Notes under the pieces: model-generated
Told to the model about the DNA's origin: nothing
The model's database searches: none
What the model saw: only the letters and a program-made list of their open reading frames with translations
Program-made: the position numbers and the translations under genes
Part shown: one piece after another, positions 27,761 to 35,896 of the stretch
Layout of the letters: every line of letters starts with the position of its first letter
Numbering within the stretch: position 1 is the first letter of the stretch
Source of the DNA: Desulfovibrionaceae bacterium
GTDB lineage: Bacteria; Desulfobacterota; Desulfovibrionia; Desulfovibrionales; Desulfovibrionaceae
DNA: 58,658 nucleotides
Direction of reading: 5' to 3'
Assembly: GCA_016932995.1 (NCBI GenBank)
Contig: JAFGBU010000032.1
Span: 1-58,658 of the forward strand

Positions 27761-28816
27761 ATGCCCGAGGACAAGGCGACCCTGGTCATCCCCACCCACT
27801 ACCGGCACGGGCTGCTCAGGCGCGTGCTGACCTACTACCGGGGAAGCGGGCTTGGGACCGTGGTCGTGGACTCCACAAACAAAGACTTCCCGCACCTGGC
27901 CGAGTTCGATGTCCGCTACTACAGCTTCAAGGACTGGCGCTTCATCGACAAGCTTGAAAGGCCCCTGGACGAGATCAGCACCCCGTACCTGGTCTTCTGC
28001 GCCGACGACTGCTTCATCCCGCCGAGGGCCATCGAGACCTGCGTCCGCTTCCTGGACGAGCACCCGGACCACGCCACGGCCCAGGGAATGCAGGTCGCGA
28101 TCCAGGCCCAAGGCGGGGAGATCGAGCTCTCGGCCTGCTACGAGTCGGACGCGGCCGTGAAAATAGACTCTGACCGGCCCGAGGAGCGCCTCATCCAGCT
28201 CTTTGCGCCCTACAGCCCGACCTTCTACAGCGTGCTGCGCACCGAGAACGCCCGGGACTTCGTGCGCCTGGGCCGGGCCGCACGGGTCAACGAGGTCATG
28301 CTCGAGCTGGTCAGCGCCATGGCCTACGCCGTGTGCGGCAAGCACCGGGTCCTGCCGATCTTCTACTGCGCAAACGAGATCGTCCCCAGCATCCTGGACA
28401 AGAAGGGCCGGCGCCAGGCCGGGGCGGACGACGTCTGCACCGGGCCCGAGCACGCCCCGGAGTTCTCGCGCTTCTGCTCGACCATGGCCGGGTACCTGGC
28501 CCAAAAGACCGGAATGGACCCCAAAAAGGCCCAGGGGCACATCGCAAGATCGGTGGACGCCTTTCTCGGCCACGCCCGCGACTGCCCGGCCAAGAAGACC
28601 TTTTTCCAGAAGCTGCCCAAGTACGCGAGACAGGCCATGCAGGGCGCGGCCCTGCGCGTGGACAAATCGAGCCTCGAACGGGTCTGGGAGATGGAGAAGC
28701 TCAGGGACCAAGAGCGGGTCACGCGCTTCGAGGACTACTTCTCGCGCTTTGATGCGCGCTCCAGGGCCGAGCTGGAGCGCATCCTGGAGCTGGTCGGAAG
28801 GATGCCCGCGGGCTAG
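27761..28816 (+). CDS. TIGR00180-type glycosyltransferase
   Basis: A 351-residue GT-A transferase. It starts ATLVIPTHYRHGLLRRVLTYY and carries the domain hallmark VFCADDCFIPPRAIETC, with the Asp-Asp metal site, and LFAPYSPTFYSVLRTEN. The C-terminal 90 residues are basic and helical. Family members sit in LPS and flagellin glycan clusters. It follows msbA by 30 nt on the same strand and is probably in its operon; it converges with the 3-prime end of the heptose operon, 3 nt away. Confidence 0.82.
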   Translation: MPEDKATLVIPTHYRHGLLRRVLTYYRGSGLGTVVVDSTNKDFPHLAEFDVRYYSFKDWRFIDKLERPLDEISTPYLVFCADDCFIPPRAIETCVRFLDEHPDHATAQGMQVAIQAQGGEIELSACYESDAAVKIDSDRPEERLIQLFAPYSPTFYSVLRTENARDFVRLGRAARVNEVMLELVSAMAYAVCGKHRVLPIFYCANEIVPSILDKKGRRQAGADDVCTGPEHAPEFSRFCSTMAGYLAQKTGMDPKKAQGHIARSVDAFLGHARDCPAKKTFFQKLPKYARQAMQGAALRVDKSSLERVWEMEKLRDQERVTRFEDYFSRFDARSRAELERILELVGRMPAG

Positions 28817-28819
28817 GCC

Positions 28820-29752
28820 TCAGGACAAAACGCGCAGCACGTCGCCCACCTCGACCTCAAAGACCTCGGGGGCCGGGCGCAGGTCCTGGTCCGTGAACGA
28901 CCTCTCGCGCACAAGGACCTTTTTCACCGCCCCGGACTGGTGCGCGGCCAGGGCCAGCCTGTGGCCCGAACGGTTGGCGCTCTTGCTGTCGTCCAGGACC
29001 ACCAGGCCGCCGGTCCTGCGCGCGTCGTCCAGGACCGGGTCCCAGGTCGAGGGCAGGACCGCGTTCACCGAGAACAGCGAGGCCGAGAGCCCCTCGGCCT
29101 CCAGGCCTCGGCACAGGGCCAGGCCCTGGGGCAGGGAGAAGTTGCAGCAGGCCACGGTGGCCCGGTCCCCGGCCCGGTAGCGAAAAAACTCGCCGCCCAG
29201 ACAGGCCTCGGCCCCGGCCTCGAAGTCCAGGACCTCGGTGCGGAACAGGCGCTGGCTCACCCCGATGATCCTAAAGCCCGGCTCCTTGAACAGCCGGGGT
29301 ATGAGCAGCTCGGAGTCCTGCCTGTTGGTCAGGCAATAGCCCTGGACCCGGGCGAACGAGCAGAAGTCGTGGAAGTTGTTCAGGCTGGACTGGATGCCCT
29401 CGTAGCCCGAGTCCACGACCACGGTCACGATGCTGTAGGAGGCCGTGGGCCTTGACTGGCGCACATAGTTGTAGGTGTTGACTATCTGGTCCAGGCCGAG
29501 GAGCAGGAAGTCCTGCTGCTTGAGGAAGTAGGCCGAGGACACGCCCCCGAGCATGAGCCCGAAGCCCACGCCGACCAGGGTGTTCTCCGCGTTTGGCGTA
29601 TTCAGGGCGACCTGGTCCAGGCCCGCGGCCACGCCCCGGGTCAGGCCGGAGACGCAGGACCCGGCGGCGATGTTCTGGCCGTAGGCCACAAAGGGCTTGC
29701 GGGCCGCGGCCGCGGACCGGAAGCAGGCGTTCAGGTGCTGGACGTAGTTCAT
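28820..29752 (-). CDS. Thiamine-diphosphate dehydrogenase E1 beta-like / transketolase C-type subunit
   Basis: A 310-residue protein with the E1-beta pattern: LNTPNAENTLVGVGFGLML carries the conserved Glu56 that activates thiamine diphosphate, followed by FLLLGLDQIVNTYNYVRQ. A transketolase C-like domain ends the chain (VACCNFSLPQGLALCRGL). It pairs with the E1-alpha-like gene upstream (4-nt overlap). No E2 or E3 gene is near, so it is unlikely to be part of a 2-oxoacid dehydrogenase. As the last genes of a heptose operon, the pair may transfer a two-carbon unit to a keto-sugar; AviB1/AviB2 of avilamycin synthesis are a proposed precedent. That role is inference. Confidence 0.75.
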   Translation of the reverse strand: MNYVQHLNACFRSAAAARKPFVAYGQNIAAGSCVSGLTRGVAAGLDQVALNTPNAENTLVGVGFGLMLGGVSSAYFLKQQDFLLLGLDQIVNTYNYVRQSRPTASYSIVTVVVDSGYEGIQSSLNNFHDFCSFARVQGYCLTNRQDSELLIPRLFKEPGFRIIGVSQRLFRTEVLDFEAGAEACLGGEFFRYRAGDRATVACCNFSLPQGLALCRGLEAEGLSASLFSVNAVLPSTWDPVLDDARRTGGLVVLDDSKSANRSGHRLALAAHQSGAVKKVLVRERSFTDQDLRPAPEVFEVEVGDVLRVLS

Positions 29753-30669
29753 GCCGCCTCCCCCTCCAGGTCCCGGCGCAGGGCCAGGGCCATGTCCCGG
29801 ACCATCTGCTCGCCGAGCAGGCCGCAGAGCACGTGCAGCGGGTCGGACTCGTCCGCGCGGATCAGGGGCCAGTCGCTCAGCTCCACGGTCGGCGCGGGCC
29901 CGGCGTGGTAGTTGATGAACTTGCCCTCGGGAAAGTCCTCGGTCTTGAGCCGCCAGTCGCCCAGGGTGAGCATCCTGGCCTCGACCAGCACCGGCCCGGG
30001 CCCGGCCAGGGCCAGGTCCCTGGCCGAGCGCAGCTCGGCCAGGTAGGCGTAGGGGTCGTTGCCCTCCAGGAGCAGGTAGGGGGCGTCAAAGGCCCGGGCG
30101 AAGAGGTCCAGGTGGATGTGGCAGCGCCGCTCGTGGATCCTGGTCGCCAGGGACCAGCCGTTGTTCTCCACCAGGACCAGGCAGGGCAAATCGTAGCTGG
30201 CCATGAACTCCAGGGACTCGTAGAACGCGCCCTCCTCCATGGCCCCGTCGCCGGTGACCACCAGGACCGCGCCGGGCTCGGCCTTGACCTTCTTGGCCAG
30301 GGCCAGGCCCGCGGCCACGCAGAGGTTGTTGCCCAGGATGCTCGAGGAGTAGACCAGGCCCCGGGCCGGGTTGGCCAGGTTCATGGACCCCAGCCTGCCC
30401 TGGGCCAGGCCCTGGTCCTTGAGCAGGAACTCGTCGATCTCGCTCTTGAGCGACGGGTTGCGGGCCAGGTTGTAGTGGATGTTGCGGTGCGAGCAGACCA
30501 GGACGTCGTCCGGGTCCATGAGCGCGGACACGGCCACGGCCAGGGCCTCGTGGCCCATGGCCAGGTGGATGGGCACCTTGAAGGCCTTGGCCTTGTACAT
30601 CTCGTTTATGATCATCATGCCCAGGCGCAGGCGCAGCACCTCGCGGGCCAGACCAAGGTCCAGGGCCAT
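29749..30669 (-). CDS. Thiamine-diphosphate dehydrogenase E1 alpha-like subunit
   Basis: A 306-residue protein with the thiamine-diphosphate fold of E1-alpha subunits: IHLAMGHEALAVAVSALM, CSHRNIHYNLA, and the Mg/TPP-binding motif starting GDGAMEEGAFYESL (from residue 140) and ending LVENN (166-170). It lacks the usual regulatory phosphorylation-loop serine block of PDH. It is translationally coupled to the E1-beta-like gene by a 4-nt overlap and lies 15 nt after an SDR gene. Together they form an alpha2beta2 carboligase or decarboxylase, used here for sugar tailoring rather than central metabolism (inferred from context). Confidence 0.78.
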   Translation of the reverse strand: MALDLGLAREVLRLRLGMMIINEMYKAKAFKVPIHLAMGHEALAVAVSALMDPDDVLVCSHRNIHYNLARNPSLKSEIDEFLLKDQGLAQGRLGSMNLANPARGLVYSSSILGNNLCVAAGLALAKKVKAEPGAVLVVTGDGAMEEGAFYESLEFMASYDLPCLVLVENNGWSLATRIHERRCHIHLDLFARAFDAPYLLLEGNDPYAYLAELRSARDLALAGPGPVLVEARMLTLGDWRLKTEDFPEGKFINYHAGPAPTVELSDWPLIRADESDPLHVLCGLLGEQMVRDMALALRRDLEGEAA

Positions 30670-30684
30670 GTCCCCTCCTCGCCC

Positions 30685-31560
30685 CTAGAGTCCCAAAAAT
30701 TCCTTGACCGACAACAGCCCCTGCTCCAGGCCGACCTTGGGGGCCCAGGAAAGCAGCCTCTTGATCTTCTCGTTGGACACGAAGCGGACGCTCGGCCGGG
30801 CCGGGTCGAGCTCCACGACCCCGGGGTCCTTGCCGGTCAGCCGCTTGGCCGTGTCGATGATCTCGCCCAGGGTGATCAGCCGGTCGCCCTGGACGTTCAA
30901 TATCTCGAAGCCCTCAAGGCCCACCGAGGCCAGAATGGCCGAGACGATGTCCGAGACGTGGATGAACTGCCGCCCGGTGGCCAGCGAGCCCACCGAGACC
31001 TCGTCCTTGGTGGCCACGGCGTGCAGCAGGGACTCCACGGCCGACCAGTTGGCGGCCCTGGGCGCGTAGATGATGCCCAGGCGCAGGACGGTCACCGGGC
31101 AGAACCCGCGGCCGTGCTGCTGGCGCAGGTTGGCCTCCCCGACCAGCTTGGACAGGGCGTACTCCGAGCTGAGCCGGGCGATGTCGATGACCGCGTCCTC
31201 GGTCTTGGGCGTCTGGGGGTCGAAGCTGTCGTAGACCCACTCGCTGGAGGCGAAGATGAACTGCTTGGCGTTCCTCCTCCGGGCCGCCTCCATGACCTTC
31301 AGGGTCCCGAGCACGTTCACCCTGAAGGTCTGAACGGCGTTGTCCCGGCAGTCCTGGTCCCTGGACAGGGCGGCCAGGTGCACGACCGCGTCCGGGGCCT
31401 CGGGCATGACCTCGGCCAGGTCGTCCGAGACGATGTCCGCCCGGACCCAGTCCCGGCCCTCGGCCGAGTCCAGGCCCAGGACCTCGACGCCCTGCCGTTG
31501 GCAGCTCTTCGCCAGCTCCTGGCCGAGAAAACCCCCGGCCCCGGTGACCACAAGCTTCAT
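30685..31560 (-). CDS. NAD-dependent epimerase/dehydratase (extended SDR)
   Basis: A 291-residue Rossmann enzyme. Cofactor motif VVTGAGGFLGQEL lies at the N-terminus; VVHLAALSRDQDC follows, and the catalytic site has SSEWVYD and the Tyr-Lys pair in SSEYALSKLVGE. RQFIHVSDIVSAIL and the C-terminal substrate lobe fit nucleotide-sugar epimerases. It is one of three SDRs in this operon; which step it catalyses on the GDP-heptose cannot be told from the sequence. Confidence 0.85.
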   Translation of the reverse strand: MKLVVTGAGGFLGQELAKSCQRQGVEVLGLDSAEGRDWVRADIVSDDLAEVMPEAPDAVVHLAALSRDQDCRDNAVQTFRVNVLGTLKVMEAARRRNAKQFIFASSEWVYDSFDPQTPKTEDAVIDIARLSSEYALSKLVGEANLRQQHGRGFCPVTVLRLGIIYAPRAANWSAVESLLHAVATKDEVSVGSLATGRQFIHVSDIVSAILASVGLEGFEILNVQGDRLITLGEIIDTAKRLTGKDPGVVELDPARPSVRFVSNEKIKRLLSWAPKVGLEQGLLSVKEFLGL

Positions 31561-31570
31561 GTTCGGCCCC

Positions 31571-32290
31571 CTATGTCTTCTTGCGCAAAAAGCCCCTGGG
31601 ATTGGAGGTCACCAGGAGCCGGGTGAAGTGCTCGTCGATCTCGAACTCGTGGTTTTGGGCCATGAACTCCTCGATGGCCGCCAGGGGGTTGTCCTCGCGC
31701 CACTCCGGCCTGCCCGAGGGCATGTCCCAGACCAGGGCCTGGGCCCCGTCCATGGCCACCAGGTACGAGCCCGGGCTGACCAGGTCCTTGTAGATCATGA
31801 GCTCCTTTAAGACGTGGTCCTTGGAGTGGTTGGAGTCCAGGGTGACCAGGACCCGGTCCCCGGGCCGGATCAGGGACCTGACCCGGGCCACGGTCTCCGG
31901 GTCCACGGAGCTGCCCTCGATCATGGTCACCCGCTGGGACATGGGGTGGTTCTGGACCGCTATCCGGTTGTAGTGCCTTATCTCCACGTCCACGCCGATG
32001 ACCCTGCCCTTGCCCATGAGCTCCAGGAACGAGGCGTAGAACAGGGCCGAGCCGCCGTGGGCGAAGCCGCACTCCACGATCACGTCCGGCCGGACCTTCC
32101 AGATGAGCTCCTGCATCATCATGATGTCTTCGGGGAACTGGATTATGGGCACGCCCATCCAGGTGATGTCGTGGGTGAACCGGTACTGGGCGTAGAGCTT
32201 GACCCACAGCCCGGCGACCAGCTCCAGGCCCTGCCGGGAAAACAGGTCCACGCTGGTGGTCCGGCCGTGGGCCTCCAAGGTGAGTTTCAT
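31571..32290 (-). CDS. CmcI-family (cephalosporin hydroxylase-like) methyltransferase
   Basis: A 239-residue protein with the CmcI/rhamnosyl O-methyltransferase fold. It has WMGVPIIQFPEDIMMMQELI, the SAM-binding VIVECGFAHGGSALFYAS, VIGVDVEIRHYN, GSSVDPETV, and the metal/substrate region VTLDSNHSKDHVLKEL and LVAMDG. Homologues O-methylate sugars of surface glycans. In this operon it probably caps a hydroxyl of the modified heptose. Spacing to neighbours is 10-15 nt. Confidence 0.85.
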   Translation of the reverse strand: MKLTLEAHGRTTSVDLFSRQGLELVAGLWVKLYAQYRFTHDITWMGVPIIQFPEDIMMMQELIWKVRPDVIVECGFAHGGSALFYASFLELMGKGRVIGVDVEIRHYNRIAVQNHPMSQRVTMIEGSSVDPETVARVRSLIRPGDRVLVTLDSNHSKDHVLKELMIYKDLVSPGSYLVAMDGAQALVWDMPSGRPEWREDNPLAAIEEFMAQNHEFEIDEHFTRLLVTSNPRGFLRKKT

Positions 32291-32304
32291 GCCTTCCTCC
32301 GCAA

Positions 32305-33285
32305 TCAGTCGCTGACGTAGATGATCTTGCTGCCCTGGGGCTCGAAGCCGAAGGGGGTCTCCTTGAGCCCGGCCAGCTCCCGGCGCACCGCCTCCCGGCG
32401 CTCGGGCTCGCAGTAGAGCAGCAGGAACCCGCCGCCCCCGGCGCCCAGTATCTTGCCGCCCGCGGCCCCGGCCCGGCGCGCCCGGCCGTACATCTCGTCT
32501 ATGGCCGGGTTGCTCACCCCGCTGGCCAGGGCCCTCTTGAGCTCCCAGCCCTGGTGCAGCAGCCCGCCCACCGCGGGGTAGTCCCGGTTGCGGATGGCCG
32601 CGCGCATGTCCCTGGACATGGCGACCATCCGGTCCAGATAGGCGCGGTTGGCCTCTATGTTGCCCTCCTGCTCGGCCAGTATCCCGGAGGATATCCTCTC
32701 CACCCCGGTGTAGAACATCAGCAGCCGGCTGTTCAGCTCGTCCTTGCCCTGGCGGGCGCAGATGACCGGATCCACGAACACGGACCCGTCCGCGTTGAAC
32801 TGCATGAAGTTCATGCCCCCGTAGGCCGCGGCGTACTGGTCCTGCTTGCCCATGGGGTGGCCGAGGGTGTCTATCTCGATGCGGCAGGCCTCGCGGGCCA
32901 GGGTCTCGGCCCCGGCGTGCCTGCCGGTGTAGGCGTACAGGGCGTTGAGCACGCCCACGGCCAGGCTGCTCGACGAGCCCAGGCCGATGCCCGCCGAGCC
33001 CAGGGGGATGTCGCCCATGTAGACGATCTCCACGCCCCGGTCCACGCCCACGGTCTTCAGGGCCTCGCGGATGATGTTGTGCTCGACCTTGTCCACGCGG
33101 TCCACGACCTCGGTCTTGGAGTAGCTGACCCGGATCAGGTCGTCGAACTTCTTGTTCACGGTGATGTAGATGTAGCGGTCGATGGCCGTGCTGACCACGG
33201 AACCCGGGGCCGTGCGGTAGTACACGGCCAAGTCCGAGCCGCCCCCCATGAAGCTGAGGCGCATGGGCGTGCGGGAGATGATCAC
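32305..33285 (-). CDS. hddA: D-glycero-D-manno-heptose 7-phosphate kinase (GHMP family)
   Basis: A 326-residue GHMP kinase. The N-terminal ISRTPMRLSFMGGGSDL motif and the ATP loop PLGSAGIGLGSSSSLAVG are intact, as are DQYAAAYGGMNFMQF and the C-terminal GKILGAGGGGFLLLYC. This matches HddA, which phosphorylates heptose-7-phosphate at C1 in the GDP-heptose route. The GTG start at 33285 (VIISRTP) is chosen because farther upstream the frame overlaps the preceding gene. gmhA, hddC and gmhB functions lie in the same operon, so the pathway is complete. Confidence 0.88.
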   Translation of the reverse strand: MIISRTPMRLSFMGGGSDLAVYYRTAPGSVVSTAIDRYIYITVNKKFDDLIRVSYSKTEVVDRVDKVEHNIIREALKTVGVDRGVEIVYMGDIPLGSAGIGLGSSSSLAVGVLNALYAYTGRHAGAETLAREACRIEIDTLGHPMGKQDQYAAAYGGMNFMQFNADGSVFVDPVICARQGKDELNSRLLMFYTGVERISSGILAEQEGNIEANRAYLDRMVAMSRDMRAAIRNRDYPAVGGLLHQGWELKRALASGVSNPAIDEMYGRARRAGAAGGKILGAGGGGFLLLYCEPERREAVRRELAGLKETPFGFEPQGSKIIYVSD

Positions 33286-33289
33286 CTTG

Positions 33290-34177
33290 TCACCCGTTGT
33301 CCTGTGTTGCGGTTTCGGCCAGGCCCCGGGCGAGGTCAAAGGCCGGGACGAACCCGAGGTCCCGTCGGGCCAGAGCCGTGTCCGCCCAGAAGTCCTCGCT
33401 GGCCTCGGCCTCGGGCCAGGGCTCCCAGTCGCAGTCCGCGCCCATGGCCCGGCAGGCCATCCTGGCGACCTCGGCCACGCTCTCGGCCCGGCCCGAGCCC
33501 ACGTTGTACACCGGCCCGGCCGGGGCCTTTTCCAGGGCCAGGACCAGGGCCAGGGCCGCGTCCTGTACGTAGATGAAGTCGTTCCTGTTGCCCGGGGACT
33601 TGAGCTCCGGCCTGCGGCCCCGCCTGACCGCGTCCATGACCAGGGGCACGAGCGAGGTCCGGCGCTGGCCCGGGCCGTAGACGAAAAAGAGCCTCAGCCA
33701 GCAGAACCCCAGGCCCCTGTGCCGGGCCGCGGCCTCGCCCATGAAGCGCAGGGCGTTCTTGGCCGCGGGGAACGGGGACGCGCCCAGAAGCGCGTCGCCC
33801 TCGGCCAGGCAGCCCCGCCTGGAGGCGTACTCCCAGCAGGTCCCGGCCGAGACGATGCTCCGGCAGCCCGCGTCCGCGGCCAGGTCGAAGACCCCGAGGC
33901 CCAGGGTCAGGTTGCGGGCGCTCGCGGCCGGGGAGTAGTCCGGCAGCCCATCCCAGGCCAGGTGCAGCAGGGCCTCGGGTCTGAACCCGCGCATGGCCCG
34001 GGCCGTGGAATCCATGTCCCCGAGGTCGCCCTGGACCAACTGGGCCGCGTCGCCCAGCCTCTGCCGGGCCCGGTCCAAAGAGCGCGTGAGCGCCAGGGCC
34101 TCGTGGCCGCGGCCGGCCAGGAGCCTGACCGCGGCCGCGCCGATGAACCCGGAGCCTCCGGTAACGAATACCCTCAC
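33290..34177 (-). CDS. NAD-dependent epimerase/reductase-like SDR lacking the catalytic Tyr
   Basis: A 295-residue extended SDR with an intact cofactor loop VFVTGGSGFIGAAAVRLL, SAGTCWEY and the NDFIYVQDAALALVLAL region. The active-site YxxxK motif reads FPAAK (ASPFPAAKNALRF), so Phe stands where the proton-relay Tyr is expected; the codon is TTC. It may use another base, act after the chemical step, or play a structural role. It sits 4 nt before hddA and 3 nt after the RfbC-like gene. The fold is certain, the reaction is not. Confidence 0.83.
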   Translation of the reverse strand: MRVFVTGGSGFIGAAAVRLLAGRGHEALALTRSLDRARQRLGDAAQLVQGDLGDMDSTARAMRGFRPEALLHLAWDGLPDYSPAASARNLTLGLGVFDLAADAGCRSIVSAGTCWEYASRRGCLAEGDALLGASPFPAAKNALRFMGEAAARHRGLGFCWLRLFFVYGPGQRRTSLVPLVMDAVRRGRRPELKSPGNRNDFIYVQDAALALVLALEKAPAGPVYNVGSGRAESVAEVARMACRAMGADCDWEPWPEAEASEDFWADTALARRDLGFVPAFDLARGLAETATQDNG

Positions 34178-34180
34178 CGC

Positions 34181-34648
34181 CTAAAAGTCCTTGCGCGCCC
34201 AGTCATAGGGTATCTCCCCGTTGTGGGGGTCGATCCGTTTGTACCTGATGGACGGGTCGTGGGGCTCGGAGGCCACGTTGCACATGAGCGCGAACGGGCT
34301 GCTCAGGCCCTTGACCCCGTTGGCCACGCCCGGCGGGACGTGCGCCAGGCAGTAGTTGTCGTCCCCGAAGAATATCTCCTGGAGCGCGCCCCTGGTGGGC
34401 GAGTCCGGCCGCAGGTCGTAGAGCACCAGCTTGATCATGCCCTGCACGCAGATGTAGTTCAGAAACAGGGTCTCGTGCACGTGCCAGCCGTTGACCACCC
34501 CGAAGTAGAGCTTCTTGAAGTAGACCTCGCCGAACGGGCTCAGGCTGTTGTCGCTGCGCACCCCGTGCATGATGGTCCCGCGCTCGTCCGGGATCCTCCC
34601 AAGCGGCCTTATGACCACCCCAATTATCGGGCCCGAGTGTTCAGCCAC
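34181..34648 (-). CDS. RfbC-like sugar 3,5-epimerase (cupin)
   Basis: A 155-residue cupin related to dTDP-4-dehydrorhamnose 3,5-epimerase. Core features are RIPDERGTIMHGVRSDN, GEVYFKKLYFGVVNGWHVHE, VQGMIKLVLYDLRPDSPTRG and VPPGVANGVKGLS. It would invert C3 and/or C5 of a 4-keto sugar, fitting a 4-keto-heptose intermediate in this operon. It is somewhat shorter than RfbC (about 185), as in the FdtA/WbmF-like side branches. Its start overlaps the methyltransferase gene by 8 nt. Confidence 0.82.
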   Translation of the reverse strand: MAEHSGPIIGVVIRPLGRIPDERGTIMHGVRSDNSLSPFGEVYFKKLYFGVVNGWHVHETLFLNYICVQGMIKLVLYDLRPDSPTRGALQEIFFGDDNYCLAHVPPGVANGVKGLSSPFALMCNVASEPHDPSIRYKRIDPHNGEIPYDWARKDF

Positions 34649-35891
34649 CTCTCACCTCCCGGATGTCCGTTTTCCTGGGCGGGAACGGGAGCGGCGCGAT
34701 GATCCCGCCCCTGAACCCGAAGCGGTCCCAAAGCAAATCGCCTATCTCGTCCATGAAGTTCCAGGCCAGCACGACCACGGTGTCCGGGCCCTGGGCCATG
34801 ACCTGTTCCGGGGCCAGGATCGGGATGTGCGTGCCGGGCGTGAAAAAACCCTGCTTGAGCCGGTTCTGGTCGGCCACGGCCGCGATCCTGTCCGGGCCCA
34901 GGCCGCAGAAGTTGAGCATGGTCGAGCTGCGCGCCGAGGCCCCGTAGCCCACGACCCTGCGTCCGGCCTCGGCCTCCTGCTCCAGCAGACCCACGAGCAG
35001 CTCCCTGTGGCGCAGGGCCTTGTCCGCGAACTCCCGCCAGCGCGCCAGGTCGTTGACCGCCTCGGCGCGCTCCGCGGATTCGAGCCCCGCAAGGACCGGG
35101 CCCTTCTCGGCCCGGACGCCCCGGGCGAACAGGACCACCGAGCCGCCGCTTATCGGGCTGATCATGGCCTCGAACGCGAACAGGCCGTGGGCCTCGAGCA
35201 GCCGCTCCAGGCTCTGCAGGGTGAAGTAGCACAGATGCTCGTGGTAGATGGAGTCGTAGTGCAGCTCGTCCAGGATGGCCTTGGCGTAGTGGACCTCTAT
35301 GATCGCCAGGCCGCGCTCGCCCGCGCAGAGCCTGAGGCCCTCGACAAAGTCGTGGGGGTCGGCCACGTGCGGCAGGACGTTGCGGGCAAAGACCACGGCC
35401 GGCAGGCCGTGCTCGGAAACGATCCGTTCCGCGGACTTGCGGCCGAAAAAGGCGTTCTCGGTCGGCACGCCGTCGGCCACGGCCAGGTCCGCGATGTTCC
35501 TGGCCGGGTCCACGCCGAGCACGCGCAGGCCCCGGGCCTGGAAGGGCTTGAGAAAGGTCCCGTCGTTGCTGGCCGCCTCCAGGACGTAGCCCCCCCGGAC
35601 CGCGTCCCCGGCCAGGTCCAGGACCCGGTCGCAGAACCTCTCGGCATAGGCCTTGGCCGTGCTCGAGGAGGCGGTCACCCAGACATACTCGCTGAACAAT
35701 TCGCCCGGGTCGGCCGTGTGGTTGAGCTGGACCAGGCCGCAGTCCGGGCACCAGGACAGGGACAGGGGGTGGACCGGGTCCGCGGCCGCCCGGTCGCGGG
35801 CCAGGGCGTTGGCCAGGGGCTGCATCCCGAGGTCGAAGAAGGGCTCGATGCCCTTGCCCGAGCATCCCCGGCAGCGATCTATGGCCCGCAT
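34641..35891 (-). CDS. Zinc-containing sugar C-methyltransferase (TylCIII/NovU type)
   Basis: A 416-residue enzyme in three parts. A zinc-binding head has C-x2-C (CRGC) and C-x2-C (CPDC). A SAM-binding core has LEAASNDGTFLKPF and the catalytic EVHYAKAIL...YDSIYHEHLCYFTL. A C-terminal Methyltransf_14 lobe has VVGYGASARSSTMLN and LAPEQVMAQGPDT. This set is that of SAM-dependent C-methyltransferases acting on 4-keto sugars. It implies a branched (C-methyl) heptose product. The start is ATG 35891, 5 nt after the upstream SDR stop. Confidence 0.88.
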   Translation of the reverse strand: MRAIDRCRGCSGKGIEPFFDLGMQPLANALARDRAAADPVHPLSLSWCPDCGLVQLNHTADPGELFSEYVWVTASSSTAKAYAERFCDRVLDLAGDAVRGGYVLEAASNDGTFLKPFQARGLRVLGVDPARNIADLAVADGVPTENAFFGRKSAERIVSEHGLPAVVFARNVLPHVADPHDFVEGLRLCAGERGLAIIEVHYAKAILDELHYDSIYHEHLCYFTLQSLERLLEAHGLFAFEAMISPISGGSVVLFARGVRAEKGPVLAGLESAERAEAVNDLARWREFADKALRHRELLVGLLEQEAEAGRRVVGYGASARSSTMLNFCGLGPDRIAAVADQNRLKQGFFTPGTHIPILAPEQVMAQGPDTVVVLAWNFMDEIGDLLWDRFGFRGGIIAPLPFPPRKTDIREVRGG

Positions 35892-35896
35892 GCCGC

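Noticed and set aside
28820-30669. Pyruvate or branched-chain 2-oxoacid dehydrogenase E1
   Set aside because: No E2 or E3 gene nearby and the pair lies inside a sugar operon; only the fold assignment is kept.
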